Below, piece after piece: positions 22,939 to 29,976 of a stretch of 35,110 nucleotides of DNA. The DNA is taken from NCBI GenBank assembly GCA_021199235.1, contig JAJQIL010000007.1:1-35110 (forward strand), read 5' to 3'. Each line of letters opens with the position of its first letter. Within the stretch, counting starts at the first letter, position 1. The translations under genes were made by a program, and so were the position numbers. The notes below the pieces were generated by a model. It searched no databases. It had not been told where the DNA came from and saw only the letters and a list, made by a program, of their open reading frames with translations. This DNA is from Lachnospiraceae bacterium. Its GTDB lineage: Bacteria; Bacillota; Clostridia; Lachnospirales; Lachnospiraceae.

Positions 22939-24144
22939 TTATTTGATGCGAATCTGCCGCGAGACTCCCAGCGCCAGTCCCATTTCCGCCATCAGAAACA
23001 GGATGGAGGTACCTCCGTAGCTGATAAACGGCAGCGTGATACCGGTCGTCGGAATCAGATTCGTGACCACAGCGATATTTAAGACAACCTGCAGCGCAAT
23101 ATGAACAAAAATCCCGCTCACGATCAGAGATCCCAGCAGATCCGGCGCGTTCTGCGCTATAAAAAACAGACGGTACAGAAGGAACACAAACAGCAGCATG
23201 ACCAGCATGGCTCCGAAAATACCCAACTCTTCACAGATGATAGAAAAGATCATATCATTCTGCGCCTCAGGAAGGGAGCCCAGCTTCTGCGTACTGTTGC
23301 CCAGTCCCTTGCCGAAAAAGCCGCCGTTGCCGATCGCGTAAAGCGCCTGCAGGATCTGATAACCGCCAGAGCTCGAATAGTCCTCCGGATGCAGCCATAC
23401 CTGAATACGGGCGATACGAAAGCCGCCGCTGACATCACCGTTAATGATCCAGGCGACAATAATCGCTAAAGCGGCGACGCCGATTGCGCCAATCACTACA
23501 AACGGGGCAGTCTTCGGGTGGGCGATAAAAATCAACACTGCGGTAATACCGAAAATGATGATGGCCGTACTTAAGTTATCTGTAAAATAATAGGTGCAGA
23601 AAGCAGATACAAAGCCAAAAAAGCCAACGATCAGCACCGGCTTCAGGCCTTTCATTTTATACCCCATCTTCACGATCAGAGTCGGCAAAAGCAGGATGAC
23701 CGCAATCTTGGCCAGCTCAGCCGGCTGGAAGGAAAAGGAATTCGTCCCAAGCCAGCGCCTCGCGCCGTTCACCTCTCGGCCGACATACTTTGTAATGATC
23801 AGCAGGATCGTAGAAATTCCGTAAATCGGGAAGGAAAACTCCGCAAGCCAGTGATAGTCGATCTGAGATCCGATCAGGGCAAGCACCAGCGCCGCTGCAC
23901 TGATGATCGCCTGCTTGCGGAAGTATACCATATCGTCATTGTTCTCTACGATCGCTTCGTACGCGCTGGAGCTGTAGAGCATTACCAGCCCGAAGCAGGT
24001 CAGCAATATCACGACCGCCAGCAGGTTGTAGTCAAAATAATCCCGTTCTGAAGATGCAGACCTGCTCACAAAAAGCCCCTTCTTCTTTTTGCGGGCGGAT
24101 TTCTTCTTCTGAACAGGGCGTATGCTGTTTGATCTTACCGCCAT
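22939..24144 (-). CDS. ftsW: SEDS-family peptidoglycan polymerase (FtsW/SpoVE-like)
   Basis: A 401-residue integral membrane protein with about ten helices, the SEDS family that polymerises lipid II glycan strands together with a class B PBP. Conserved segments include FGLVMLYSSSAY in the first helix, GARRWLGTNSFSFQPAELAK, and the long extracellular loop ending in GLGNSTQKLGSLPEAQNDMIFSII with the usual EAQNDMIFS motif, then IPTTGITLPFISYGGTS near the end. The N-terminal 35 residues are Lys/Arg/Ser-rich and cytoplasmic. The sequence fits FtsW or the sporulation-specific SpoVE better than RodA; the genomic partner (murG or a PBP) is not next to it, so the exact role is open. GAGGGG lies eight bases before the start. 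Confidence 0.8.
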   Translation of the reverse strand: MAVRSNSIRPVQKKKSARKKKKGLFVSRSASSERDYFDYNLLAVVILLTCFGLVMLYSSSAYEAIVENNDDMVYFRKQAIISAAALVLALIGSQIDYHWLAEFSFPIYGISTILLIITKYVGREVNGARRWLGTNSFSFQPAELAKIAVILLLPTLIVKMGYKMKGLKPVLIVGFFGFVSAFCTYYFTDNLSTAIIIFGITAVLIFIAHPKTAPFVVIGAIGVAALAIIVAWIINGDVSGGFRIARIQVWLHPEDYSSSGGYQILQALYAIGNGGFFGKGLGNSTQKLGSLPEAQNDMIFSIICEELGIFGAMLVMLLFVFLLYRLFFIAQNAPDLLGSLIVSGIFVHIALQVVLNIAVVTNLIPTTGITLPFISYGGTSILFLMAEMGLALGVSRQIRIK

Positions 24145-24266
24145 TTACATCCCCTCAGCTTTTTATATAACAGTTCAGAACGCCGGCAAGCCTCAGGTGC
24201 TGAGCGTCAGTGGCGCTCATTCAGCGACAACCGAAGCGGAGATCTGTGGAATGCTGTTCCGAATAA

Positions 24267-24274
24267 ACAGTTAC
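24267..24274. repeat. Single ACAGTTAC element
   Basis: Exact ACAGTTAC in the ftsW-cotJA intergenic region, next to the alternative hairpins at 24280-24312. The region 24145-24471 (327 nt) holds this, those hairpins, a weak GCTGAGCG/CGCTCA stem near 24210-24237, the cotJ promoter and a second element. Confidence 0.45.
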
Positions 24275-24279
24275 TTTAT

Positions 24280-24312
24280 GCGGATTGCTCCGCACTGCAA
24301 TTTTGCAATCCG
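24280..24312. other. Mutually exclusive hairpins upstream of ftsW
   Basis: CGGATTGC (24281-24288) and GCAATCCG (24305-24312) form a perfect 8-bp stem. The same bases can instead make GCGGA-TTGC-TCCGC (24280-24293) plus TGCAA-TT-TTGCA (within 24295-24308). The two foldings exclude each other. Confidence 0.35.
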
Positions 24313-24381
24313 TAGTATCATAGCATATCTTCTGCGCATTTTCCAGTAGTTTGACAGAATTAAATCCCTGTATTTGGACAA

Positions 24382-24411
24382 AAACATTTTTGAGGGCAAC
24401 CTCATATTCTA
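24382..24411 (+). promoter_or_regulatory. Sigma-E-like promoter of cotJABC
   Basis: A AACATT-type -35 at about 24382-24388, a 14-nt spacer, then CATATTCTA (24403-24411). This fits the mother-cell sigma-E pattern (roughly -35 ATATT, -10 CATAnnnT), and cotJ is sigma-E-controlled in Bacillus subtilis. A sigma-K reading (CATAnnnTA) is also possible. Confidence 0.45.
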
Positions 24412-24426
24412 TAGAGAAACTGTAGT

Positions 24427-24448
24427 GTAACTGTGAAGGAACAGTTAC
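24427..24448. repeat. GTAACTGT/ACAGTTAC inverted repeat in the cotJA leader
   Basis: Perfect 8-bp arms (24427-24434 and 24441-24448) around GAAGGA. It lies between the putative promoter and the cotJA ribosome site. Confidence 0.6.
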
Positions 24449-24471
24449 TCTGTTTTCAGAAAGGAGACCTT

Positions 24472-24696
24472 ATGTCAGACATGAAAAAACCGGGCTGTGG
24501 ATGCCGGGAGGGTGAAAATCTCCGGGTAGACAGTATTTATCATCATTTGACAGAAGCGGATGCACCGCTGGCGATGTGCTATGTGCCATATCAGCAGTGG
24601 GAAACGCCTTACGAACCATGCAGGGCGCTTAAGGTCGGAACTGTGTTCCAGGATCTTTGTAAACCGTTCTGCGGGAAAGGAGGGAAATGTCGTTGA
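24472..24696 (+). CDS. cotJA: Spore coat-associated protein CotJA
   Basis: A 74-residue protein matching CotJA: the core PLAMCYVPYQQWETPYEPCRALKVGTVFQDL followed by a lysine-proline-phenylalanine end corresponds to the family pattern (LAMAYVPYQ...W...Y....AL..GTIFP.L). It is expressed in the mother cell and assembled in the spore coat with CotJB and CotJC. A CGC pair near the N-terminus and Cys residues at the C-terminus (FCGKGGKC) are notable. I chose the ATG at 24472, with AAAGGAG six bases upstream; an in-frame GTG at 24433 lies inside the inverted repeat and is rejected. The last ten bases overlap cotJB. Confidence 0.88.
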   Translation: MSDMKKPGCGCREGENLRVDSIYHHLTEADAPLAMCYVPYQQWETPYEPCRALKVGTVFQDLCKPFCGKGGKCR

Positions 24697-25181
24697 ACAG
24701 AGAAGGAACCATGTATGGCAATGGCAGAGGGCTGCGCGGCAGTACCCCGCAGGGACGCATGACGCCGGAAGGCCGCGGTATGCGCACCGGAAATCCGCAG
24801 GGACGTCCAATGCAGGAAAGCCGTGGTATGACGGAAAATTACCGACGGGATATGGAATGTGATTGTGCTGTATCTGAAAGCACGGAGGACTGCGGATGCC
24901 GGAACACTATGGATATCCCGGCCGGCAATCGGCTGCAGCTTCTTACCTATATCGATGAGGTGAGTTTCTGCGCCTACGATCTGATGCTCTATCTGGACAC
25001 CCATCCGGAGGATGAGCGGGCAATAGAATATTTTGGAAAATACAATGGAAAGCGCGACCGCGCGCTTGAAATCTATGAGGAAAAATACGGCCCGCTTAAC
25101 TATGGGCAGACGTGCCGGTGCAACGCCGGAAGTGTAAAATGGGTGACGGAACCCTGGCCGTGGGAAGGAGGCGAATGCTAA
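24687..25181 (+). CDS. cotJB: Spore coat protein CotJB with unusual N-terminal extension
   Basis: A 164-residue protein whose C-terminal ~85 residues are the CotJB domain: LLTYIDEVSFCAYDLMLYLDTHP, then DERAIEYFGKYN, ending in the family-typical WVTEPWPWEGG. CotJB usually has fewer than 100 residues. Here about 75 extra N-terminal residues contain imperfect Gly/Arg-rich repeats (RGMRTGNPQGRPMQ, SRGM) and a Cys-rich segment (CDCAVSESTEDCGC). This may add cross-linking or surface properties to the coat (inference). GGAGGG lies just before the start ATG; an ATG at 24711 with AAGGA is an alternative. Its stop codon is immediately followed by the cotJC ATG. Confidence 0.85.
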   Translation: MSLNREGTMYGNGRGLRGSTPQGRMTPEGRGMRTGNPQGRPMQESRGMTENYRRDMECDCAVSESTEDCGCRNTMDIPAGNRLQLLTYIDEVSFCAYDLMLYLDTHPEDERAIEYFGKYNGKRDRALEIYEEKYGPLNYGQTCRCNAGSVKWVTEPWPWEGGEC

Positions 25182-25808
25182 ATGTGGTATTATGAGAAAA
25201 GACTGGAATATCCGGTAAACATCAAAACGCCGAACGCGAAGCTGGCACAGGTGATATTGTCACAATACGGAGGTCCGGATGGAGAAATGGGAGCTTCCAT
25301 GCGCTATCTTTCCCAACGGTATACTTCTCCGAACGGCACCGTGTCCGCGGTCCTGACTGACGTCGGTACGGAGGAGCTTGCACATCTGGAGATCGTCGCA
25401 ACCATCATCCATCAGCTGACACGTGGTCTCTCGCCCGAGGAGATTGAAAAGGCAGGCTTCGCGCCGTACTACGCCGATCACACGATCGGTGTGTGGCCGC
25501 AGGCCGCGGGCGGCGCTCCATTTAGTGCAGCCGAGTTTCAGTCCACAGGAGATCCGGTCACAGACCTGAATGAGGATCTTGCGGCTGAGATGAAAGCCCG
25601 CACCACCTATGATAACATCCTCCGTCTCTGCAAAGATCCGGACGTAACAGATGCCATCCGTTTCCTTCGCGCCCGTGAGGTCGTGCACTATCAGCGCTTC
25701 GGCGAAGCGCTCCGCAGTGTACAGGATCAGCTGGACGCAAGGAACTTCTATGCGTTCAATCCGGGCTATGACGCTCCATGCGCCTGCTTTGCGCCGGATA
25801 AGAATTAA
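25182..25808 (+). CDS. cotJC: Spore coat protein CotJC, manganese catalase family
   Basis: A 208-residue four-helix protein of the dimanganese catalase fold. Glu and His metal ligands are recognisable in GPDGEMGASMRYLSQ, DVGTEELAHLEIVATII, AAEMKARTTYDNILRL and REVVHYQRFGEAL, in the usual order along the helices. CotJC occurs in the spore coat and may detoxify peroxide there or serve structurally. The start ATG touches the cotJB stop with no gap, so the three cotJ genes form one unit. A small CCTGA/TCAGG pair (25836-25849) lies in the convergent gap with xerD but is too weak to call a terminator. Confidence 0.92.
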   Translation: MWYYEKRLEYPVNIKTPNAKLAQVILSQYGGPDGEMGASMRYLSQRYTSPNGTVSAVLTDVGTEELAHLEIVATIIHQLTRGLSPEEIEKAGFAPYYADHTIGVWPQAAGGAPFSAAEFQSTGDPVTDLNEDLAAEMKARTTYDNILRLCKDPDVTDAIRFLRAREVVHYQRFGEALRSVQDQLDARNFYAFNPGYDAPCACFAPDKN

Positions 25809-25851
25809 TATAAGGATTAAGTAGCCTCGAAGATACCTGATCAGTCAGGGA

Positions 25852-26736
25852 TTAATCTCTGGGGTGCGCAGCACGGTATTCGTGCTGCATACGATCCATC
25901 CCGAGGTTCAGATAATTCTGAGTAGTAGAAATATCTGAATGTCCGAGCATTTTCTGAACAGACTCCAGCGGCGCGCCATTCTGCAGCAGGTGCGCCGCAA
26001 AGGAATGCCGCAGGGTCTGCGGAGTGATATCAGAGGAAATCCCGGCTTTTGCCGCATAGGATTTGACCAGCTTCCAGAACCCCTGGCGGCTCATCGCCCG
26101 CCCGGAACAGTTCACAAAAAGGCAGTCGCTGCTGTTTCCCTTAAGGAGCGCAGAACGTCCCTCTTTCAGATAACGTTCCAGCGCCTTTTTCGCGGTATCG
26201 CCAAACGGAATCACACGCTCTCTGTCTCCATCCGTACAATACACGTAATTCAGATTCAGATGGATCGCATCCAGAGGAAGCGAGATCAGCTCTGTCACGC
26301 GCATGCCGGTCGCATATAAAAGCTCCAGCATTGCTCGGTCCCGCAGTTCCTTCGGTGAGTCGCCGGAGGGCTGTTCCAGCAGGCGCGCAGTCTCATCCAC
26401 GCTCAGGATGCCAGGCTCCTTTTTTTCAATATGCGGCGCCCTGATGTCCTCTGTCGGATCGTCTGCAATCTCATGTTTTCGGCAGATATAGTGAAAAAAA
26501 ACCTTCATAGAGGCTACATTCCGCGATACGGTAGCGGTAGAGAGCCCCTGTTTTTCAAGATAAAGTATGTAGGAATTTAAATTTGTCGCCGTCACGTTTG
26601 CCACCTCGTCGACACCATGTTCGATCAGGTAGGATTCCAGCCTGCGCAAATCTCTTTGATAGGAATCAACGGTACTGTCCGACGCGTTCTTCTGCTCCTT
26701 TAAATAATCAATAAATAATGGCAGCTCCAGGCTCAT
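25852..26736 (-). CDS. xerD: XerD-like tyrosine recombinase
   Basis: A 294-residue tyrosine recombinase of XerC/XerD size and layout: N-terminal SAM-like core-binding domain (about 1-90) and C-terminal catalytic domain. Arm residues: Arg146 in GMRVTEL, Arg243 in TLRHSFAAHL, His266 in LGHSD and Tyr275 in TTQNYLNL. The usual lysine of the GKG loop appears as TDGDRERVIP, with Asp169, and the His of the HxxR motif is Gln240 (PQTLRH). Two of the six canonical active-site positions thus differ. XerD with XerC resolves chromosome dimers at dif, but altered residues leave activity uncertain. GAGGAA precedes the start by eight bases. It has its own promoter and lies next to spoIIM-like and scp genes, as xerD does in Bacillus and clostridia. 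Confidence 0.8.
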   Translation of the reverse strand: MSLELPLFIDYLKEQKNASDSTVDSYQRDLRRLESYLIEHGVDEVANVTATNLNSYILYLEKQGLSTATVSRNVASMKVFFHYICRKHEIADDPTEDIRAPHIEKKEPGILSVDETARLLEQPSGDSPKELRDRAMLELLYATGMRVTELISLPLDAIHLNLNYVYCTDGDRERVIPFGDTAKKALERYLKEGRSALLKGNSSDCLFVNCSGRAMSRQGFWKLVKSYAAKAGISSDITPQTLRHSFAAHLLQNGAPLESVQKMLGHSDISTTQNYLNLGMDRMQHEYRAAHPRD

Positions 26737-26823
26737 TTATCAGTTCCTCAACCTTCGATAAATTCTCCCCTGTCCGCGTAAAAACTCAATGACCGGATAC
26801 CCCATTCCGAATTATAGAGAAAA

Positions 26824-26852
26824 CGTAACTGTGCAGATATGAAACTGTTACG
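26824..26852. repeat. GTAACTGT element with CGTAAC/GTTACG arms in the xerD leader
   Basis: GTAACTGT (26825-26832), and arms CGTAAC (26824-26829) and GTTACG (26847-26852). It lies between the xerD promoter and start codon. The 26737-27046 gap also holds a T/A-rich stretch, the xerD promoter and the DUF362 terminator. Confidence 0.5.
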
Positions 26853-26917
26853 AAAAGCAATCCCGGCCTGTCCCCCCCTGAGGCCCAAAAGGATTGTTAA
26901 AAAAAGCGGATGGAACG

Positions 26918-26946
26918 ATTATACTCAATCTTTTTCTTAAAATCAA
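26918..26946 (-). promoter_or_regulatory. Sigma-A promoter of xerD-like gene
   Basis: Minus strand TTGATT (26946-26941), a 17-nt spacer and consensus TATAAT (26923-26918). The leader is about 175 nt. It begins just after the upstream operon's terminator. Confidence 0.7.
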
Positions 26947-26962
26947 TCGCATTTTTTACGGC

Positions 26963-26997
26963 AAAAGCCCCGAAAACGGCCAATTTCGGGGCTTTTT
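26963..26997 (-). terminator. Intrinsic terminator after DUF362 operon
   Basis: AAAAGCCCCGAAA (26963-26975) pairs with TTTCGGGGCTTTT (26984-26996) around an 8-nt loop. The minus-strand transcript has a strong stem followed by U residues. The sequence is nearly symmetric and may work both ways. Confidence 0.85.
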
Positions 26998-27046
26998 ACA
27001 AGATTTCGCCGGGGAAATTTCCGGTTCTACCAGATGTTGTAAATGG

Positions 27047-28150
27047 TCATTTTGTCTTCCTGATATACTCCTTCAGGAACTCATACATCTGATTTTCCGT
27101 CGGCGGGCAGCCCTTCAGACTGCAGGTGAAGCCGGCCGTACATCTTCCGACGCCAAGCTTTCCGGTCTTTCCCTGATAGCCCTGTCCGATGCAGATTTTC
27201 TCATCCAGCTGGTCCAGCAGCCCGTCCCGGCGCAGCATTTCCAGCGCCGGTATCAGATACCCGTAGCAGGCGCTGCAGGAATCGACCTCGCTCACCGCGT
27301 CCTGCAATTCGATGATCTTATGTTCTCTGGGAAGTTCTTCCATCTCCGGCTGCGAACCGCAGGTCGTGATCTGTGCTTTTGTAATGTCCGCACAGCCAAT
27401 GCCAAGCGTTTCCGCCAGGCGTATGTACGGGACATCGTCTACGGAATAATGCAGCAGCTGACAGACATAGGCGTCCACCAGCACCGGATCAGCCGCAGCC
27501 ATGATGCAGTTGCGGACGACCGGATTTCCGCCGTCCTCAAAATCGAGGTCGCCGCAGATGTGATCGACCACGATGAAGTCCTGATGAATACCCGCATTCA
27601 GATGCGCGATCGGCTTATGCAGGCCCATGGAATGGAAACGGCGCTTTTCCTTATTCGGGATCAGCCCTTTCATATTTTTCAGCGCGCAGGTGATCTTTGT
27701 CTGGCAATGACCTTTCAGTACCGGCACATTGATCAGAAAATCAAAATCCTTCACACATTCACAGAGATTCAGCTTCATCCCGGCACAGTCTTTTTCAAAA
27801 GATCTGTCCTTCTGTGTATCAAGGAATTCGACCCCATACTGCTGTACCAGATGGTCATAACCGCAGACCTGTACGGCCTCCGACGTCCTGCCGCCCACCC
27901 AGGAGCCTTCCGCCACCACAATTCTGTGATAGCCGTGCTGCTGCAGATATTCAATGATCCCGGCAATGATCTCCGGATGCGTCGTCGCGCCAAAGGAAGC
28001 CTCGGAAGCGGACACCAGATTGGGCTTGATGCCAATCCGGCTCTCCTTATTTTCCGGAAGCATCTCGCACAGAGCGGCGCGTTTTAGAAGCTCCAGCGTC
28101 ATCTCCCGGTAGTTGATTCCATATATTTTAAGTATTTCATTCCTGTTCAT
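27047..28150 (-). CDS. DUF362 domain-containing protein
   Basis: A 367-residue protein of the DUF362 family (COG2006-like), of unknown biochemical role. The conserved region includes RIGIKPNLVSASEAS, TTHPEIIAGIIEYLQQHGY, VAEGSWVGGRTSEAVQ, FLINVPVLKGHCQTKITCALKNMKG, and AADPVLVDAYVCQLL. The C-terminal half has many cysteines (CSACYGYLIP, CTAGFTCSLKGCPP), consistent with metal or cluster binding seen in some relatives (inference). I chose the ATG at 28150 with GGAG eight bases upstream; a TTG at 28189 would overlap the upstream small gene. It is the last gene before a strong terminator, in a unit with scpA, scpB and spoIIM-like genes. Confidence 0.82.
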   Translation of the reverse strand: MNRNEILKIYGINYREMTLELLKRAALCEMLPENKESRIGIKPNLVSASEASFGATTHPEIIAGIIEYLQQHGYHRIVVAEGSWVGGRTSEAVQVCGYDHLVQQYGVEFLDTQKDRSFEKDCAGMKLNLCECVKDFDFLINVPVLKGHCQTKITCALKNMKGLIPNKEKRRFHSMGLHKPIAHLNAGIHQDFIVVDHICGDLDFEDGGNPVVRNCIMAAADPVLVDAYVCQLLHYSVDDVPYIRLAETLGIGCADITKAQITTCGSQPEMEELPREHKIIELQDAVSEVDSCSACYGYLIPALEMLRRDGLLDQLDEKICIGQGYQGKTGKLGVGRCTAGFTCSLKGCPPTENQMYEFLKEYIRKTK

Positions 28151-28185
28151 TGGCCGCGCTCCATTTCCGTATTTCAATACTGTAT

Positions 28186-28419
28186 TCAATACTCTTTTTC
28201 AATACCATCCAGTCCGTACTGCTTTAAAAAATCTGCCAGCTCCACCTCATTCCGGATATACATGATCTCCTCAAATTTTCCGGTCTGTCTGTTTTTGAAA
28301 CCTGCTACCTGCTCCCCGTTGCAGATGCTGCAATGAAGCACCGGCTTGTAAATGGAGGGATCATAGGCTTTCTTCTCCGATTTTGATTCCGGGTCTCTGT
28401 TTTTCTTTCTTCCGAACAT
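28186..28419 (-). CDS. Small conserved CxxC protein of unknown function
   Basis: A 77-residue protein. After a basic start (MFGRKKNRDPESK), a compact segment reads VLHCSICNGEQVAGFKNRQTGKFEEIMYIRN and then ELADFLKQYGLDGIEKEY. Similar short proteins occur in Lachnospiraceae and are sometimes given misleading enzyme names; nothing here supports catalysis. A single CxxC could bind metal only with another ligand or a partner. I chose the ATG at 28419 because AAGGAGGG lies eight bases upstream; the frame is open to 28497 through 12-bp tandem repeats but without a ribosome site. It directly precedes the DUF362 gene with a 35-bp gap, so the two may function together. Confidence 0.65.
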   Translation of the reverse strand: MFGRKKNRDPESKSEKKAYDPSIYKPVLHCSICNGEQVAGFKNRQTGKFEEIMYIRNEVELADFLKQYGLDGIEKEY

Positions 28420-28437
28420 GCACTCAGCCCTCCTTCG

Positions 28438-28497
28438 CGTTTTATCTTTCGTTTTATCTTCCGATTTATCCTTCGTTTTATCTTCCGGTTTATCCAT
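28438..28497. repeat. Five tandem 12-bp repeats upstream of the CxxC gene
   Basis: Five units of about CGTTTTATCTTC run from 28438 to 28497, with two near-identical copies. On the minus strand they read as a Lys/Asp/Thr-rich frame (EDKTKDK-like) continuous with the CxxC gene, but a good ribosome site lies downstream of them. They may be a leader element or a strand-slippage site. Confidence 0.6.
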
Positions 28498-28523
28498 CTG
28501 GTTTTGTAAGGGTTCTGTCGAGT

Positions 28524-28549
28524 AGACATATCCCTAACGGGGTATGTCT
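28524..28549. repeat. 11-pair hairpin after spoIIM-like gene
   Basis: AGACATATCCC (28524-28534) pairs with GGGGTATGTCT (28539-28549) with one wobble and loop TAAC. It lies between the spoIIM-like gene and the small CxxC gene. No U-tract. Confidence 0.4.
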
Positions 28550-28617
28550 CTCACAGCTGCCCCGTTTCCACCGTTTTTCCCATTCAGACGCTCTGCTCAT
28601 ACATCTGCCATGACCGC

Positions 28618-29229
28618 TCACAGCCGCAGGTAAAGATCCAGTGTCCACGTTCCCAGAAAAGCTTCACATGCGCAGCCCAAAAGGCAAAGCGCCGCCAGCC
28701 GCAAAAGCTCCGCGATATCCTGACGGCGAATGTTTTTGGCACCGGGGGTAGCGGATTCCCCGAAGGCCAGCTCTCTTTTCAGCCACGATGCCGTCTCCCG
28801 CTTCCACATCATTCCATACAACATCCATTGCGGAAGTACACAGCATCCAAAGAGCAGGATTCCATGAATTCCGTTTCGCAGTCCAAAAAGCGCAAACAGC
28901 ATCGACCCCGACGCGGCAAGCCACCAGGCATATCCCAGATGGAAAAGCCACCCTGCGCTCGTAAAGCTGCTCATCCACAGAAACAGCAATACCGGCAGAC
29001 GCACGGACGCAACATTAAGGAAAATATCTCCGCAGTCCCGCGAAATCCTTTCATATACACCAAAGCTGTATCGGCTCGTCAGGGACGCCCAGGTTCCGCT
29101 GTCCATGGAAAACAGCTTCGGGAAAGCGCACCCAAGCAGGACGCCGGAAGAAAGAAATAAAAGCGATGAAAGAATTTTTCGATAAGACTGATTCGTCCGG
29201 AACTGCTGCACAGATCGGTATCCGTTCAT
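28618..29229 (-). CDS. spoIIM: SpoIIM-like membrane protein
   Basis: A 203-residue membrane protein with about five hydrophobic segments (near 20-37, 70-90, 95-115, 120-140, 175-190). The layout fits stage II sporulation protein M: a first helix ILSSLLFLSSGVLLGCAF, a soluble loop with several acidic/aromatic residues, then closely packed helices and a final ALCLLGCACEAFLGTW resembling the end of the family. SpoIIM works with SpoIID and SpoIIP in peptidoglycan remodelling during forespore engulfment. Neighbours support it: xerD and spoIIM are adjacent in Bacillus and many clostridia. The motif match is moderate, so SpoIIM is a likely, not certain, name. The start follows GGGGG, 8 bases upstream. 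Confidence 0.68.
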   Translation of the reverse strand: MNGYRSVQQFRTNQSYRKILSSLLFLSSGVLLGCAFPKLFSMDSGTWASLTSRYSFGVYERISRDCGDIFLNVASVRLPVLLFLWMSSFTSAGWLFHLGYAWWLAASGSMLFALFGLRNGIHGILLFGCCVLPQWMLYGMMWKRETASWLKRELAFGESATPGAKNIRRQDIAELLRLAALCLLGCACEAFLGTWTLDLYLRL

Positions 29230-29323
29230 AGAGACTGCCCCCGGAGTGGACTTTACATTCTCACAGCTATCCTATGCGGCAGACGAACCGGTCATGTCAT
29301 ACTTCGGTCATGCCTTTTTCTTT

Positions 29324-29349
29324 GTAACTGTTCAATCTCTTCACAGTCA
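29324..29349. repeat. Degenerate GTAACTGT element in the scpB-spoIIM gap
   Basis: Exact GTAACTGT (29324-29331), with a decayed partner ACAGTCAT (29343-29350). The 147-nt gap (29230-29376) also has a 12-bp direct repeat TGTCATACTTCG at 29295-29306 and 29375-29386. Confidence 0.45.
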
Positions 29350-29376
29350 TAAGGGAAAACAGACCTGGCGCTCCTG

Positions 29377-29976
29377 TCATACTTCGACTTTGGTCTCGAC
29401 TTCTTCTTCAGCCTCCGCTTTAAAATCCTCCATCTGCACAGTATCGATCTCCGGCAGATCTTCCAGAGAATGCAGGCCGAAGTGTCTCAAAAATTCCTCT
29501 GTCGTGCCGAACAGGATCGGTCGGCCGGGAGCATCCAGGCGGCCCATCTCTCTGATCAGATTGTATTCCACGAGACGGTTGACCGCGTGGTCGCTTTTCA
29601 CGCCGCGGATCTTCTCAATCTCCAGCCGCGTGACGGGCTGTTTGTAAGCAACAATAGACAGCGTCTCCATCACCACATCAGAAAGCACGATCTTTTTCGG
29701 CTGCTTTGCAAGTCGGATCAGATATTCATAATATTCTTTCTTCGTACAGAGCTGCCATGCGCCGTCAATCTCCGTCAGTTCAATTCCCCGCTCCTCTTCC
29801 CGGTAACAATCCGCCATATGCTGCAGCAGTTTTTTCGTGGTTTCCGTGTCCTGTTCGATAGCCGCCGCCAGCTTTGAGAGCTCCACGGCATCCCCCATGG
29901 CAAACAGAATTGCTTCAAGTGCAGCTTCCGCCTTTCTTCTGTCCATATTTTCTGTCCTCATAAATCCATCTGTCAT
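29377..29976 (-). CDS. scpB: Segregation and condensation protein B
   Basis: A 199-residue winged-helix protein of the SMC-ScpAB condensin complex, which compacts and separates chromosomes. Recognisable parts are the first winged helix (AALEAILFAMGDAVELSKLAAAI), LLQHMADCYREEERGIELTEI, and the second domain with SDVVMETLSIVAYKQPVTRLEIEKIRGV, ending in APGRPILFGTTEEFLRHFGLHSLEDLP, which is typical of ScpB. The C-terminus is an acidic tail (EAEEEVETKVEV). The ATG overlaps the scpA stop by four bases (ATGA), so it is coupled to scpA. Two in-frame ATGs (codons 6 and 11) are alternative starts. Confidence 0.94.
   Translation of the reverse strand: MTDGFMRTENMDRRKAEAALEAILFAMGDAVELSKLAAAIEQDTETTKKLLQHMADCYREEERGIELTEIDGAWQLCTKKEYYEYLIRLAKQPKKIVLSDVVMETLSIVAYKQPVTRLEIEKIRGVKSDHAVNRLVEYNLIREMGRLDAPGRPILFGTTEEFLRHFGLHSLEDLPEIDTVQMEDFKAEAEEEVETKVEV

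Noticed and set aside
24433-24471. GTG start of cotJA at 24433
   Set aside because: It lies inside an inverted repeat and lacks a ribosome site; the ATG at 24472 has AAAGGAG.
25852-26736. XerD-like gene as integrase of a mobile element
   Set aside because: No attachment-site repeats, no phage or conjugation genes; size and neighbours fit a chromosomal Xer recombinase.
28420-28497. N-terminal extension of the CxxC protein through the 12-bp repeats
   Set aside because: A strong ribosome site with correct spacing lies before the ATG at 28419, and none lies before the ATG at 28497.
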